Shown here in pieces: positions 43,899 to 56,359 of a stretch of DNA of 64,000 bases. The stretch's first letter is position 1. Each line of letters begins with the position of its first letter. The DNA is taken from assembly GCA_022539475.1 (NCBI GenBank), contig VCMS01000042.1, positions 62,001 through 126,000 on the forward strand, in the 5' to 3' direction. The DNA comes from Gracilaria domingensis (Eukaryota; Rhodophyta; Florideophyceae; Gracilariales; Gracilariaceae). The position numbers and the translations under genes were made by a program. The notes below the pieces were generated by a model. That model saw only the letters and a program-made list of their open reading frames with translations. It was not told the origin of the DNA and ran no database searches.

Positions 43899-44600
43899 CA
43901 TCATCTGTTCAGATTGTGTTACGTGGTCGACTATTGAAATCATCTCTGGTAACCCCTCTCGGTCGGGTTACTAAACCGAAAAAGGTTAACCGCATCAAGA
44001 GCAGGCTACCGAAGCCTATCCGTCAGCCGACGTCACCGAGTGTAATTGAAGGTGACAGTGACGTGGAACGCTTTCGCCCGCTGACGACCTGTCATCTGGG
44101 TGACGTCAGTGACCTGTCACGACGTGTCACCTTGTCCAGCAGGGACATTGCTGTACTCTGTCGTGATTATCGTTCAGGTACAAAGGAACCCCTTCTGACC
44201 GGACATCGTGGACCCGTGCGGAACCGTACCGAACGGGTCCTAACGGAGGTCCTGAGAGCCAGGTCCAAGGGAGAGGCAGCACACCGCCGTGCACTGCCCA
44301 TTTCTGGTCCTGGGACTAATATCGGTCCCAAATCAAGGCATTGGTGCCACATCTGTGAGGCAACAAAGAAGCCTACTATTCCGTGGGTGGACCACAATTG
44401 TTCGGAGAATCATCTCATCATGTTGGAATCAAAATCGGCTGGATTTGGAGAATTTCGTGGAAAGGTTTTGTTGGAGTACGCAGACAAGCTGCAAGTTCAT
44501 TGTGCAGTCTGCAACTTGTGGTGCGAGGACGTTCTGGCATACGCGCACCACTACTCGACGCAGGAGCATTTGGACCGTTACCACGCTTTTAAGGAGTAGG
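43899..44600 (+). other. Element D, extra 5' frame region with zinc-finger-like motifs
   Basis: Before gag there is a readable region, cut by element C (its first part lies at 32048-32459). The downstream part shows Cys/His patterns: HWCHICEATKKP followed by DHNC, and CAVCNLWCEDV followed by HHYSTQEH. These resemble C2H2-type or related fingers. An additional frame before gag is unusual for Ty3/gypsy. Part of a fossil. Confidence 0.45.
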
Positions 44601-44803
44601 CTGAAGCGGCTTCAAAAATAGACGGTACTCCTCTATATTTAGCTAATAAGACTACTAGAGAATCTGCTGTTTCTATTAGCAAAGTAGTCAAGAGGCTTAA
44701 GTTCAAGAGAAACTAAGTTTCATTCGACAAATATTAAGTAAAATTGTTTGAATTGTTGGGTTTTATTTAAAATTGTTCTTTCGCCTTTAAAATCTGCAAA
44801 ATA

Positions 44804-45757
44804 ATGAAACAACAACAAAATTCTGAGAACAATGTTGCAATTCAGCAATTACGGCAGCAGGTCGCCAACTTACAAGAAAAAATTCAAAATGCTAACCAAG
44901 CTTTCGTTAATTTTAACACGCAACGCGAAAATAATACCCTGGAAGTAGGGAAGCCAGATAAGTTTTACGAGAAGAATGTACGTAGTTGGCTTAAAGGACT
45001 CGAAAATATTTTTACAAGTAAGTTACCCCCGACTTCTGAGGAGCAAAAAATTAAGTTCGCCATAAGTTATATGGCAGGAGATGCTTTGCAATGGATTGAA
45101 CTAGTTTCCTTGAATGATATAAATTTTGAAAGTTTCGAAGAATTCAAAACCAAGTTAATGGAGTATTGTGAGCCCGTTAATAGGGAACTGACCGCTAGAA
45201 AACATTTGGGTGAATTAAAAATATTTGGAAGGTTTAATACTGTACGATCCTATAACCAACAATTTACTAAGTGGTTATTACAAGTACCAACAATGACTGA
45301 AGCAGAACAAATATTTCATTATAGTCAAGGGTTGGAAACCAAGACTAGGATTGAAGTAGAACGTTCGGAGCCGGAGTCAATACAAGAAGCAATGAAAGCT
45401 GCGGACAGATTAGATAATATATTCCTAAATGCAAGCAATTGGAACACATCTTCTAATAGTTCCGGCAATGGTGACAGACAAGGACCAGTTCCAATGCAAA
45501 TTGGCAATGTTAATATAAAACGCGTTACTCACGTCTCCGGAGAAGAGAAGAAACGCTGTTCGCAGGAAAGACTATGTTTTGTTTGCAAAAAAAAGATTGC
45601 ATGGCAAAGAACCACTACACCAATAAAGGTGGTGAAAACAACCGTAACAAAAAAAATAAAAATAGCGCTAGAACGCCCTAGCGCAGAACCCAGCTCTAAC
45701 GAAGAACTTGTACCTTATAAAAAAGAGAAAACCAAGATAAAAACTACAAATAAGTAA
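44804..45757 (+). other. Element D, gag region
   Basis: A Gln/Asn-rich coiled start (IQQLRQQVANLQEKIQNANQ), the gag capsid segment (KFYEKNVRSWLKGLENIF, then YMAGDALQWIEL), the conserved GPVPMQIGNV spacer and a knuckle-like CFVCKKK. GPVPMDIGNM occurs in element B, so the two are related. Part of a fossil. Confidence 0.8.
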
Positions 45758-45829
45758 AAGGCAAAAAGAAAACAATGGGTAAGTAGTGATATTGTTAAAT
45801 TATGTCCCTTCTCTCCTTACAAGAGAAGA

Positions 45830-48240
45830 AGGAAGTCTAGAAGACAAACCATTTTAATTTTCAAAGCTAAAATTCAGGAGCAAACCACTTATGATTGTAA
45901 CGTTTTAGTTGATAGTGGTTGCGAAGAGATTGTAATCTCAAAAAAGTACGCAGAAGAATTAAATCTGCAAGTTAAAAGTACTGAATTACAAGCTGAGTTA
46001 TGGGATGCAACTTTTGTCCCTATGGACAATTGTTCAAGGCCAGTATCTCTTCAGATCGGAAATACGATCTTTAAAATCCGACCATATGTGGTAGATCTCA
46101 TATCCTTTGACATAATCCTTGGCATGTCGTGGTTAGTAGATGTCAATCCAATTATTGATTGGAAAGGTAATCGTATGATGGTCAGAGTTAAATACGAACT
46201 GGTCACTCTGGACGCGGAGGCTGGTTGGCATGGGACCGCATCCCGTCCGACATATATGCTTACCAGTAAACAATTTTCAAGGCTTGTAAGGAAGAACAAA
46301 AGTACGGTATACCATATTGTTGTGAAGGCAAGTCCAAAACCGCCTAAGTCAGGGTCACAACCTGCAGAAGAAGATAAAGCCCTGGATATCCAAATAAAGA
46401 ACTTACTAAGTAATTATGAGGATGTATTTCGGAAGGAATTACCTCGAAAATTACCGCCTCATAGAGAAGTCGAAATGAGAATTAACTTAGAAGAAGGAGC
46501 AAAGCCTAAGTTAGGACCAATGTATAAATCATCCCGAGCAGAGCTTGCGGAAATGTAGGCGCAAATCGAAGAGCTCTTGGCTCACGGATTTACTCGTCCA
46601 AGTATTAGTCCTTGGGGAAGTCCGGTACTATTCACAAATAAAGAAGGATGGTGGTCTAAGAATGTGTGTAGATTACCGAGCGTTAAACAGGCAGACCATG
46701 AAGAATCAAGGACCACTCCCAAGAATTGATGAAGTATGGGATCAAGTAGGAGGAGCTGAAGTATTCTCCGTTATAGATTTAAGATCTGGATACAACCAGA
46801 TACGAATACCAGAGGGTGACATTGAAAAAACCGCATTCCGAACAAGGTATGGACAGTTCGGGTATCTAGTAACGCCATTTGGTTTGACTGGAGCTCCCGT
46901 GTGTTTTCAGACATACATGAATATGATATTCAGAAAACATTTGGATAGTTTCATACTTGTTCATTTAGATGATATTCTAATATACAATGAGAATGAAGAA
47001 GAACATTTGAAACATCTAGAAGAAGCCTTCGAGATCCTAAAAGAAAACAAGTTATATGGTAAGCTCTCAAATGTGAGTTCATGAAAGACTCCATCGAATA
47101 TCTCGGACACATCAGCACATCCGATGGTATTAAAGTTAGCCCCAAGAAGACAGAAGCCATTCGCAACTCGGAAGTATCAAGCAACGTAACCCAGGTGCAA
47201 AGTATCCTAGGTTTGTGTAATTACTACATACGATTCGTCAGGGATTTCTCCCGAATCGCTGCACCACTTACTGATCTTACGAAGAAAGATATTCCTTTTG
47301 AATGGACCGCAAAGGAGCAAGTGGCCTTTGAACACCTCAAAGAAGCTCTGAGTGATACACCAGTTCTAGGCTGCGCTGATCCAAGTTTGTCATATGAACT
47401 TACAGCTGACGCGTCCCAAACAGGAATAGGTGCTGTGCTAACACAAACCGACGAACAAGGTAGTCGATCAGTCGCATACGCATCACGCAAATTATCGGCA
47501 ACCGAAGAAGGTTACTCTACACACGAACGAGAACAACTGGCTATAATCTACGGACTGAAACCATGGAGAACGTACCTCTATGGAGTAAAGTTCACCATAT
47601 ACACAGATCATAACCCACTGAAATATCTAGAAACACAGAAAAGTCTGTCAAGAAAACAAGCTAGATGGGTTGAATTTATGCAAGAGTTTGACTTTGAAAT
47701 CAAGTATGTCAAGGGAAAACTTAATTACGTAGCTGATGCATTGTCAAGGAAACACGCCGAAGTGCATAAGGTACCTTCTGACGTCATCAGAAATCTCCTT
47801 CGTGTGGCCACCGTGAAAATACAAGACAATACACTGAAGACACTTACAGAAGATTACCATGAAGACGAGATCTATAAAGAAATATTGCATAATTTGAAAG
47901 AACCTTTCGACTGGAAGAACAGGAGACTGTATTTTGAGAACAGGCTCTGTATTCCAAAATGAAAAGTTAGGGAAAGTATAATGCATGACAACCACAAGTC
48001 TCTTATTGGCGCCAACAGAGGATCCCAAAAGACGATATCCCTCATCAAACGCGATTACTTCTGGCCAGGAATGAGCAAAGATATCAAGGAATAAGAAAAG
48101 AACTGTCATAACTGTCAGAGAGCCAAAAGAATGAACCAGAACCGAGAAGGAATAATGCGACCGTTCCCTCCACCAAACAAGAAATGCGAAGTCATATCAA
48201 TGGATTTTATCTTTGACTTACCGAATGTGGTGCAAACCCA
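45830..48240 (+). other. Element D, pol region (protease to start of integrase)
   Basis: A protease-like segment (VLVDSGCEEIVIS near 45905), RT (about 46560-47100, with FSVIDLRSGYNQI), RNase H (about 47390-47750, with YTDHNPLKYL), then the integrase zinc-binding region up to about 48240, where the element is lost. Part of a fossil. Confidence 0.8.
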
Positions 48241-48522
48241 GGACGAGTGAAACACGCACAGGATGTCCGAAGTCCTGCTCCCTAGGGGATGGTAACTCGG
48301 TGGATCAGCCTCTGTTGACACCGGGGACCTGGGTGTAAGACCAGTAGTGTACTGAGGATAACATACAGAGGTGAATGCAGAAAGTCCAATATCAGGAGAA
48401 TCACCAGCCAAGGACGGTGTAGAAGCGAGTAATACCCGAAAAGGGGTGAGCCAGACACTCCGGAAGGAGGCGTAGCCCAAGAGACAAGGGAAAAAGAGAT
48501 ACGTCCATAGAGGAGACGCGGG
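48241..48522. other. Unassigned segment between element D and KDZ copy 2
   Basis: About 280 bp of purine-rich sequence with no frame, no match elsewhere in the window and no clear structure. Its last 10 bases (GACGCGGGCG) also occur shortly before the KDZ left end in copy 1, at about 7748-7757. Confidence 0.5.
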
Positions 48523-48532
48523 CGTCTGTCTC

Positions 48533-48823
48533 TTGCAGATGCTAGTTTTTGGCGAGGGTCGTCTAGAAAGTGGCAAGGGTCGTCCAGTAAATTTTTTGAA
48601 AAAGTATCGAGATCAATTATTTCAAAATTTGAAGATAATTGCTTGGGTCGTCCAGAATCGCTGTGCAGTAAATACTGGTGGGTTTTCCACTCGTGCTAGT
48701 TCTTTAGTCGAGGGCTACCTGAACGGTATTTCGCGAAGTCTAGGTTCAGTTTCCATTAAGGTGCGCATTACACGATACCTTCTGCGGAATGATACCCTGC
48801 AACGCATGGAATACTGTTGCTAG
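48533..48823 (+). CDS. Small conserved frame at the KDZ left end, copy 2
   Basis: Counterpart of 7788-8069 (MLVFGEG start, LKKYRDQLFQN, ARVEGYLNG-like middle) with a 3-bp insertion and a few substitutions, still open over 96 codons. Function unknown; a captured exon or a chance frame in conserved DNA are both possible. Confidence 0.3.
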   Translation: MQMLVFGEGRLESGKGRPVNFLKKYRDQLFQNLKIIAWVVQNRCAVNTGGFSTRASSLVEGYLNGISRSLGSVSIKVRITRYLLRNDTLQRMEYCC

Positions 48824-48953
48824 TACAGATGATGTCCATTATGAAATCATACCGTTTTATTCGTATCTATTCTTCTATCGACCGCTTTTGCTTACCACTA
48901 CTTCGCTAAATCACATGTACCATTTCCCCATGATGGAGCGGGTGTAGTTGCAA

Positions 48954-49097
48954 TCTGCGGCAGATGCCGCAGAGGGAACCTGCACCAAAGTGCGCTATCG
49001 GTAGAACAAATACGCACTCCGAGAGGATGAGGCGCGAAGCACCTCATCCTCTCCGTTCCTCATGTAGGGAACCATGCCCAGATGCATGGTTCCCTAC
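48954..49097. repeat. Three successive hairpins at the KDZ left end (copy 2)
   Basis: Hairpin a at 48954-48973, b at 49021-49053 (one mismatch against copy 1) and c at 49064-49097. Hairpin c is perfectly paired here (GTAGGGAACCATG with its complement), while copy 1 has one G.T pair at the same place. Confidence 0.75.
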
Positions 49098-49150
49098 CTG
49101 AGGAACCTGCACCTGCAACTCGTGAGCTACGTCCGCATCAAAATTTATTT

Positions 49151-49620
49151 ACCTGTATACGCAAGCAGAAAGTATCCATAAGTTAGTCAATGATCCGTTG
49201 GATACATTTGAAATGCGATGGAACGTACAATTGATAAAGCAAAACAGAAACGTTGCGCTAGAAAAGTCGAGGGACCTAGTAACTCGCAAAAGGAAGAAGA
49301 AGCAGGAAAGGGATCGGTTAGATTACCAGCCCAGCATCATCGTAAAGCGCGAAAGGTGCCGAAGCGAGAACTCACAATCAACGACACCAAGAATGCCCAT
49401 GGAGCAAACATACCGCAGTTCCCCCTAACATCCTGCACCTGCAACTCGTGAGCAACGTCCGCATCAAAAGTCATATACCTGTATACGTAAGCAGAAAATA
49501 TCCATAAGTTAGTCAATGCTCCGTTGGATACATTTGAAATACGATGGAACGTACCATTGATAAAGCAAAACAGAAACGTCGCGCTAGAAAATTCGATGGA
49601 CCTAGTAACTTGCAAAAGTA
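49151..49620 (+). repeat. Two direct repeats of 141 bp at the KDZ left end (copy 2)
   Basis: The segments 49151-49291 and 49480-49620 correspond to the pair at 8402 and 8775. The spacer is about 44 bp shorter than in copy 1. Confidence 0.75.
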
Positions 49621-50192
49621 ACCCACAGCTTTTTTACTGCCGTTTACATGTCGCAGAGCGCGAACATATGTGGTGAAGATTTGTTAGTGTAGAACAAAGA
49701 AACGTAGAAGGATATGGAAACACGTACAAAAAGACTGCACGGAATAGATCCGTGAGATACGGATGATGTCCGCTTTATGGAGGCGTTAATTAGGCGGACA
49801 TGAAGCGTACCTCATTCTCTTCCCCGCCTTGTACTTCGTAGGGAGTCCGAGGTCGGAGAAAGGTACGACGAAGCGCCGTTCGTGATCAGTGCCATCCAGA
49901 TCCTCGCGTTCTACTCGGTCGGAGTAGAACGCGAGGAGGTGGCTGGCATGGGTCACGACGGTAACGGTAGATCGGACGCCGGAGGCGCGGCAGCGGCGGC
50001 GGAGGGAAGAGATTTATTTTTCTGTGCGAGATTGGACAGGTGTACAGCGTACAACGTTGCGAAACCACAGGTTTATAACCAGTGGTAGATAATACGAGAA
50101 GTACACCCTTGTGTTGAGGTCGACGTGTGCCTACGTTCCTTTTTGAACGAAAGCAAGTGATTTAAACTCAAAACATATTCTCCGTTCTCAGC

Positions 50193-52956
50193 ATGACGTC
50201 GATCTTGACTGTCGCTCGACCTCCTTCTCCCTTCTTACAACCTTCCCGTGCAGTCTTTGTCGTCGTTTCTCGTTCATTTCTTCTTCCCATGGTCTACTAC
50301 TGTACACATAAGAAGCGTGGGTGCCCCTTCGTTACTGGCCGAGGAGTATTATCTCTTCAACAGCATGTCAACCATTGCCCGTTTCGTCTGAAAGCAGCGC
50401 TGGAAGACGAGAATAGCCGGCCCATTCGGAGAAGCAAGCGTCTCAAGCTTTCCGCGCCCGCGGCCCCATCTTCCGAAACGGTCACTGCCCCTTGTCGCCT
50501 TCCCGAGCCTCCGGTATCCGAGTACATCGTTGACCTCACTCCGTGCGCCCCTCCTATTACGGACACTTCGCATTGTGTTTCTCCTTCCCCGGGTCCCGCG
50601 TCATTGGAGCGAGAACACGGAAGCAGTTCCCGCCCAGTGCCTTCTGAGAAGGCCCTCGGTGATTTGCATATGAATTATCTCACGGTTTGTCTGGCTTCAA
50701 TAGCTTCCAACCTTGGTCATCGTGAGGCAGACGAGCGAATTGGGCTACTTCGGGACCCGCGATTCTCGCAAAAGCGATTCAACGAGACCATTACAAGTTC
50801 CAAGCACTGTACAGAACTGAAGAACGCCATTTTCGAACGATACGCCTCAAAGGACGGTTTCAATCGCAGAACTGTCTCGCCAGAAGGATGTAAGTTCAGC
50901 GCCACCCTCTACACGAGAGACCGCGTTCAGACACTTGAGAAACAGCTCTAGTTGGATAACAACGAAAACACATTCTTCCACCCTATACCTCAGACCCACT
51001 TCACGAAAATATCTCACCCCATGTCCGGCTCTCTCGCAAGAGACGCCACCTCAAAACTTAAGGAAATGGTCATGGGCTCTTTGGATAGTAGAATAGTGTG
51101 GTACTTCCAAGAAATAAGTTACAGTGAATCTTTCGTAGGTCTTCTGCAGGTATACACCGATAAGTCTTCAACAACTCTAAAGCAAACATCGGTTACCGCC
51201 TATCCTCTTCATCTTATATTTGTCAACTTCTCCGACGAGCTACGCCGTAAGTGCATCCGTGATGACCTCACAGTAGTGGCATACTGCCCTACCACACTGA
51301 TCGAGGTTTCCGCATCTGAAGCAGACGCAATGCCATTTGTTTCTAGCAAGTCTCTACGCGAGTCCAGGATGCAAATCCTTCAAGAATCTCTTCGTCAAGT
51401 CCTGGAGCCCATTCTAAATCTCACGCAGAAAGGTTTTCAGTTCATCGGGGAAGACAAACTAAGTCGAGTGTGCCATCCTCTGCTTGCAAGTTATTGTGCG
51501 GATATTCCTGAGGCTGAGAACATTCTGTCCATTCTTCATGGGACCATAACGGAAAGCCCGTGTCATAGATGCAAAGCCCCTCGCTCATCTTTATGCAGTC
51601 CTATTCCCACCTCATTCAACGGACGTTCTCAAAAGCACACGAAAAGCATCCGAAAGACATACACAGCTATCTTGCAACATGCACAAAAAGACGAGGCGGA
51701 AAGACGTCCACGTCGTGCGAGGGAGAGGAGATCTCAAGCGGATACTCTGATGCGTTCAAATTCCATATCTCTCATTCCTTCGTTCCTCGAAACTTTCATA
51801 AGCCTTGGAATGATCCCGGGATTGTCTCCATACAGTCTGTTCTCATTCGAACCATTACACAACTTGCATCTCGGCATCTCAAAGTTGATAAAAACGGCCA
51901 CAATCGAGAGACTGCAGTCAGACACCCTATGCACCACAATAGGAACATCTGCATCGCGTTCATTTCAAACGATACGCACCCAACTCCTCAACCATGCAAA
52001 CGCAATTCTAGCTGCCATAGAACGCGATTCTCCTGCCAAAGGTTTACATATCGATTTCTCCACGCAGGAGAAAGGCAAATCTTTGAATGGTATCTTCACG
52101 AAAGACGGTCTCAGTGGAATGCTGGAGGCCAAAAACTACAAGGCACTTGACATGGTCTTTCCTTTCATAGGAGCATTCTTTGACATATGATGTGGAGAAC
52201 AGGACGTTGCCCCAATCACAACCGTTTTCTCTCAGTACTCGGACTTGCTTTCGACCTTATTCAGATACAATCGTGACCCGTATTGGACTGAAAGCTCTCT
52301 CCTGTGTCTTAGTTCGGAGATTGAAGCCTTCAAGCGTTCTGCAACAAAGACTCTGGCGGATTTTCATCCCTCCAGACTGGGAACTCTGAAGTTTCATCTT
52401 CTCGATCATCTCGTGGACGATATTCGCCGTCTGGGAAGTATCAAGTACTACGACGCAGGCATATACGAACATACACACCTGCTATTTAAAAGACACTACA
52501 AAACGACGTCCAGAAGAATAGCAACGGCTGTGGAGGAGACTATTCGCTCCATTGAGCACGGACATGTTAGAAAGCAATGGAATGGCAATACTCCTTACCA
52601 GCGTACTCCAGGTTTACCAGGAACTTCCACACAGCTTCCTCGATTTGCAATGAGAGGGCGTTCTTTCACTTTACGAGCTCTTCAACATTGTGTTTCAAGT
52701 ATGTCCAGTTCAAAAACAGGGACTGCTGTTAGAGAGATGTTCTCAAGTACGGACACAAGGTCGATTTTTGACCAAATTGGTGAACAGACCCTTCCTCCCT
52801 TCCTAAGTCTCGTGAAAGAAACACTGGATGAGCACTCTATTACATACTTTCCAGAAAAGACAAGGATAACTCTGGTGAATTCGGCCCTCGTGAAAGGCGG
52901 TTTCGTTCCGACTCTTGAACACTTCGATTCGTCTTCTAAGGCACTTAAGCTGGGAC
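50193..52956 (+). pseudogene. KDZ transposase, copy 2 (two stops, 3' truncated)
   Basis: Closely matches 9506-12270 of copy 1, with scattered substitutions. The zinc-finger-like N-terminus and the Plavaka-type landmarks (YPLHLIF, CHPLLASYCADIPEAE, CHRCKAP, PYSLFSFEPLHNLHLG) are all present. A TAG at 50949 replaces a Gln codon of copy 1 and a TGA at 52188 replaces a Cys codon. The match ends abruptly at 52956, where the convergent oxygenase-like gene begins, so the last 170 or so codons are lost by deletion. Not functional. Confidence 0.8.
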
Positions 52957-55900
52957 CACAGTATTCATTGTTTCCTTCATAACCAGACCACTGAAGTCGG
53001 TGTGCAGCGTCTGGCGCTTGCACTTTCTCGTCGTCCCCAGAAATCGACCACCAGTTTTCGGAGTGTACATCTTCACAGCTTCCTTTTCATTGTCCCATAG
53101 TCCCAATGCCGCAGCAATTGTACCCATTCGAACATCAAGTAAAGCACGCGACCTTACAACCCACCTGAGGTCCTCATTATCCTCCGGCTTCTCCACCGTA
53201 CCCCAACGTGTCGACATCACTCTCCCCTCAAATGGTCCATCGCTACCGTCCTTCCATCCTTCATCATCGTTGATTATTTGAACAAACGACTTCCGTTCCT
53301 CTCCTTTCCGTATATCCGGCATCGCTCCATACTCATTCTCGAAGAAGTCCACCAACTTCCCCGACACATCTCCGAACTCCCGAACTTCTTCCAACTCCTC
53401 CCATTTAGGGACACCATTATCCGTCGCAAAGCCATCAAGCACGCAATATCCATTCTGCCTTAGCTCAGCTTGCATTCGGGCGAAGAACATTTGCCCAAAT
53501 TCGTCATGCTCCTTCGCAGCAACCCACAGCACCTCTTCATCATCCATACCTGTTGGTCGAGTACGAGGATACTGCATACCAAATGTCTCCGCCCGTAGGC
53601 GATGTTCAGCCCTTGCAGCGTGCCAAAAGACAAGATGGTGTACATCTCTGAGATTCGAGACACTTAGCAGCTCCGACCTATGTCCCTTCGGCAAGTGAAT
53701 GACTCTGAGCCAGGGGTCCTTGTGCTCAATTACGTTCTTCCCTTGCCATTCCTGCGGTCTCAGCCTGGCATACCCGCACCATGATGGGTTCGGTGGGCCA
53801 TCATATGGGTCTCCTCGAACAAGTCCGTGCTCCTCAGATTCCGGAAGAGCTGTAGGTAACTCGTCATCAAATGACCCCCCACCTGTCTCTTGCTGATCGT
53901 CTGACGCAGCATCTTTCTCGACGGTGACAACCCGTGGAACTGTCACAGAAAGAAGCTCATCGTCATCCACAAATGCAGAACTGCCTGCGTTCTCTGCATT
54001 CGCTCCCTCTCCCAATGCCACGAACTGAACCTTCATCGACCTTCCTCTCAGCACATGTTCATTTAGTTGAGACATCAGGTCATCCGGTGTCATGCTGTTC
54101 AGAGTAGATCTCATCTGTTGTGTGAAAGTCTTTCTCCGTTTCTTCCTCGGCGGAGCCCGCTGTTCTTCTTCAGAGCTATCCAGAACTTCTATGGCACCTC
54201 CATTTCGGCCGTGCTCAATTTCCCTATAACTCACCTGCGCTCGTTCTCGTGCACTTCTTCGCGGCTCCCCTTCTTCACTGGCAGATGTTGAAGCAGCAGC
54301 AGCGGGAGTCCTCCTCTTCGTCACGGACTGCTTCACTGGTGCGGGGGGCGGAATTACCTTGAGCGCAGTCCGCAATCGATTCTGAACGGAAGTCGTGGCA
54401 GTTCTAATTGAGTTCGTCCTGCTCCGAACACGCGGCAATGTGTTGAAGTTCACAACTTGTCCCAAAAGGAACTGATACACAGCTGCGTTGTTGTCTGGGT
54501 CTTCAACGTCATCTTCATTCGATGGAGCAGAAAGACTGACTTCGCGTTTCAGGAACACTTCCATGGACTCTTCCTCGTTCAGTTCATTCCTCACTGCTCT
54601 AGCCGCGCGGAACAGAGACACTGCTCTATCATAAAAGAAACCTCGAACCTCCTCAAAGCTTTTCCATTGCTTTGTCTTCGTCGACTTGCCCTTCAATAGA
54701 AACATCTGAAGACAATCAAGAATGGAAGAAAACTCCTCGGCATCCAAAACATATAGCGGAGTATGGGACAGATGTGTGAGACCTATGTCACTCACAGTCT
54801 CACATATATCCTCGAAATGGGCCAGCATTCCCTCACGAGACACGAGTTGCAGGGCGACATTGGCATATCTGAGATACTGACGCTCTTGCACAGTCCCAAT
54901 CAGTTGGCTCTCCTTCAACACTTCTGTCACTTCTGCAGGATCCACGTCTACCGGCGTCACCCCCTCAACATTCTTCAATTAGAATGGCGACCACACTAAC
55001 TATAGAGTGTATCTTGTCTGCAAACATCATCTTTCGCATGGTACTCGTCGACTCATTGAGGTACGAAGCAACACATAACAATTCCTTCATCCCAATGGGC
55101 CTCCCATCTCTTCGTATCAGCAGATTGCAACGCCAAAACTTGGCTAATCGCTTCCACTTCGGTGCACCAGTCGCTGCCAAATATTGTATAGCTTTCAGAC
55201 GATGCAAACCATCTACAATGAAGCACTTCTTCGCTAGGCGTCCCTTGTCAGTATCCCTCTCTCCCGTAGTAGCATCTTGTAAGGCCACCACTGGAGAACC
55301 CATCGACTGCAATATCCCCCGCTCCTCCATACTCTTCACAAGGGCTTCAACGTGGCGTTTACTTACTCCACGGAGTAAATTCGGCGGAGTGTCCACCAGA
55401 GTGATGTCAACAGTAACAACAACCATCCAGTACTGATTGAGGTTCACCTTTGGTATTTTCTGACGAACTCGTCTGTACGTCTTGCTCCGAGTAAGTGTCC
55501 CTTGTGTTCCAGACCGCTCGCCAGAAACACTTGAACGTGCCATTCTTGCGGACAGAAGCACAACGTCATCGTCCTGCTGCTCCGCAGTTTCTGGTGCAGT
55601 TTAGGGTACGGATGGACCAGCTCCTTGCGCGGATTGCGCATCCGCGTCTGGAAGGAGACCTTTCATGAACTCATCTTCCTCCTCTTGCACAGCCGTCCCC
55701 TGCTGAACCGTCGGTTTCGACGCAGAAGATCCCCTTGTGTCGACGGTCTGATTCATCGCAGGAGAAGCCCTTTTCGACGCAGTGGGCTTCGTAGCGGAGG
55801 TAGACTTTGTTTGATCTGTCCGCTTCGTAGCTGGGGATGCTCTCGTCTCCATAGACCGCTTCGTAACAGACGACGGACCTGCCCGCGGAGGTGCTACTGA

Positions 55901-56359
55901 TGCGCTACCTCTCGGTGTTGATGAACTTCGAATTGGCTCCGTGCGGCTTGTCGGCGTCATCACCTCACTCATAGCGCTCACCGTTCCTCGCTTCGACGCC
56001 GGAATGCTGGCTGCCACCGGTTCCATCATTTTCTCATCCCAAGGAGCGGCTGTCCGGAGATCCTGGATATATTGTGGAAGATCCAGGCCCTCCGCCCGGT
56101 AAGGGTAGAACGTCTGACCGCTTCGACTGATGAGAATATTATGAACCACCACAAGACCTGGGTCCAATTGCTTCCCGTGCAACTCGCGGCGTAGAACACT
56201 TCCAATTCCATGCAAAAACGCTTCCCCGACTATCACCTTTCCTTCATCCTCAATATCCATCTGCAGAGAAACCCGCATTCCACCTTGCAATAATCGAGTG
56301 CTCCGCCGAGTGCGAGGAGTCACGCTTTGCGTACGCTTTCGAACACGAGTTGGCTTCAT
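52957..56359 (-). pseudogene. ParB-like nuclease-fold and 2-oxoglutarate oxygenase-like gene of the KDZ element
   Basis: Starts at the Met at 56359. The first 250 codons begin very basic (PTRVRKRTQSVTPRTRRSTR) and continue into a Lys/Arg-Ser-Thr-Pro repeat region. A TAA at 55601 interrupts the frame, which continues 13 codons later into a ParB/sulfiredoxin-like domain: VDTPPNLLRGVSKRHVEALV, then CFIVDGLHRLKAIQYL with the DGxHRxxA signature. Near 54970 the reading shifts to another frame of about 670 codons: helical, then basic and disordered (RRSARERAQ, PPRKKRRKTF), then a C-terminal domain with LRQNGYCVLDGF and RQTLHTDFSG. The HxD of the latter is what a 2OG-Fe(II) oxygenase would show; the distal His and Arg are lost by the deletion at 52957. 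The two halves may be one fusion gene or two genes. ParB-like domains and oxygenases both occur in DNA-base-modification systems. Confidence 0.5.

Larger units (their letters stand above)
31682..48240 (+). mobile_element. Element D: Ty3/gypsy LTR retrotransposon fossil, split by element C, 3' end missing
   Basis: The 5' LTR, primer-binding site and an extra 5' frame region lie at 31682-32459. After the nested element C the extra frame region, gag and pol continue from 43899. The element stops inside the integrase at about 48240, so the 3' LTR is lost. AT-rich codon use sets it apart from element C. It must be older than element C, which sits inside it. It is broken, with several breaks, and cannot be dated because only one LTR is present. 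Confidence 0.8.
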
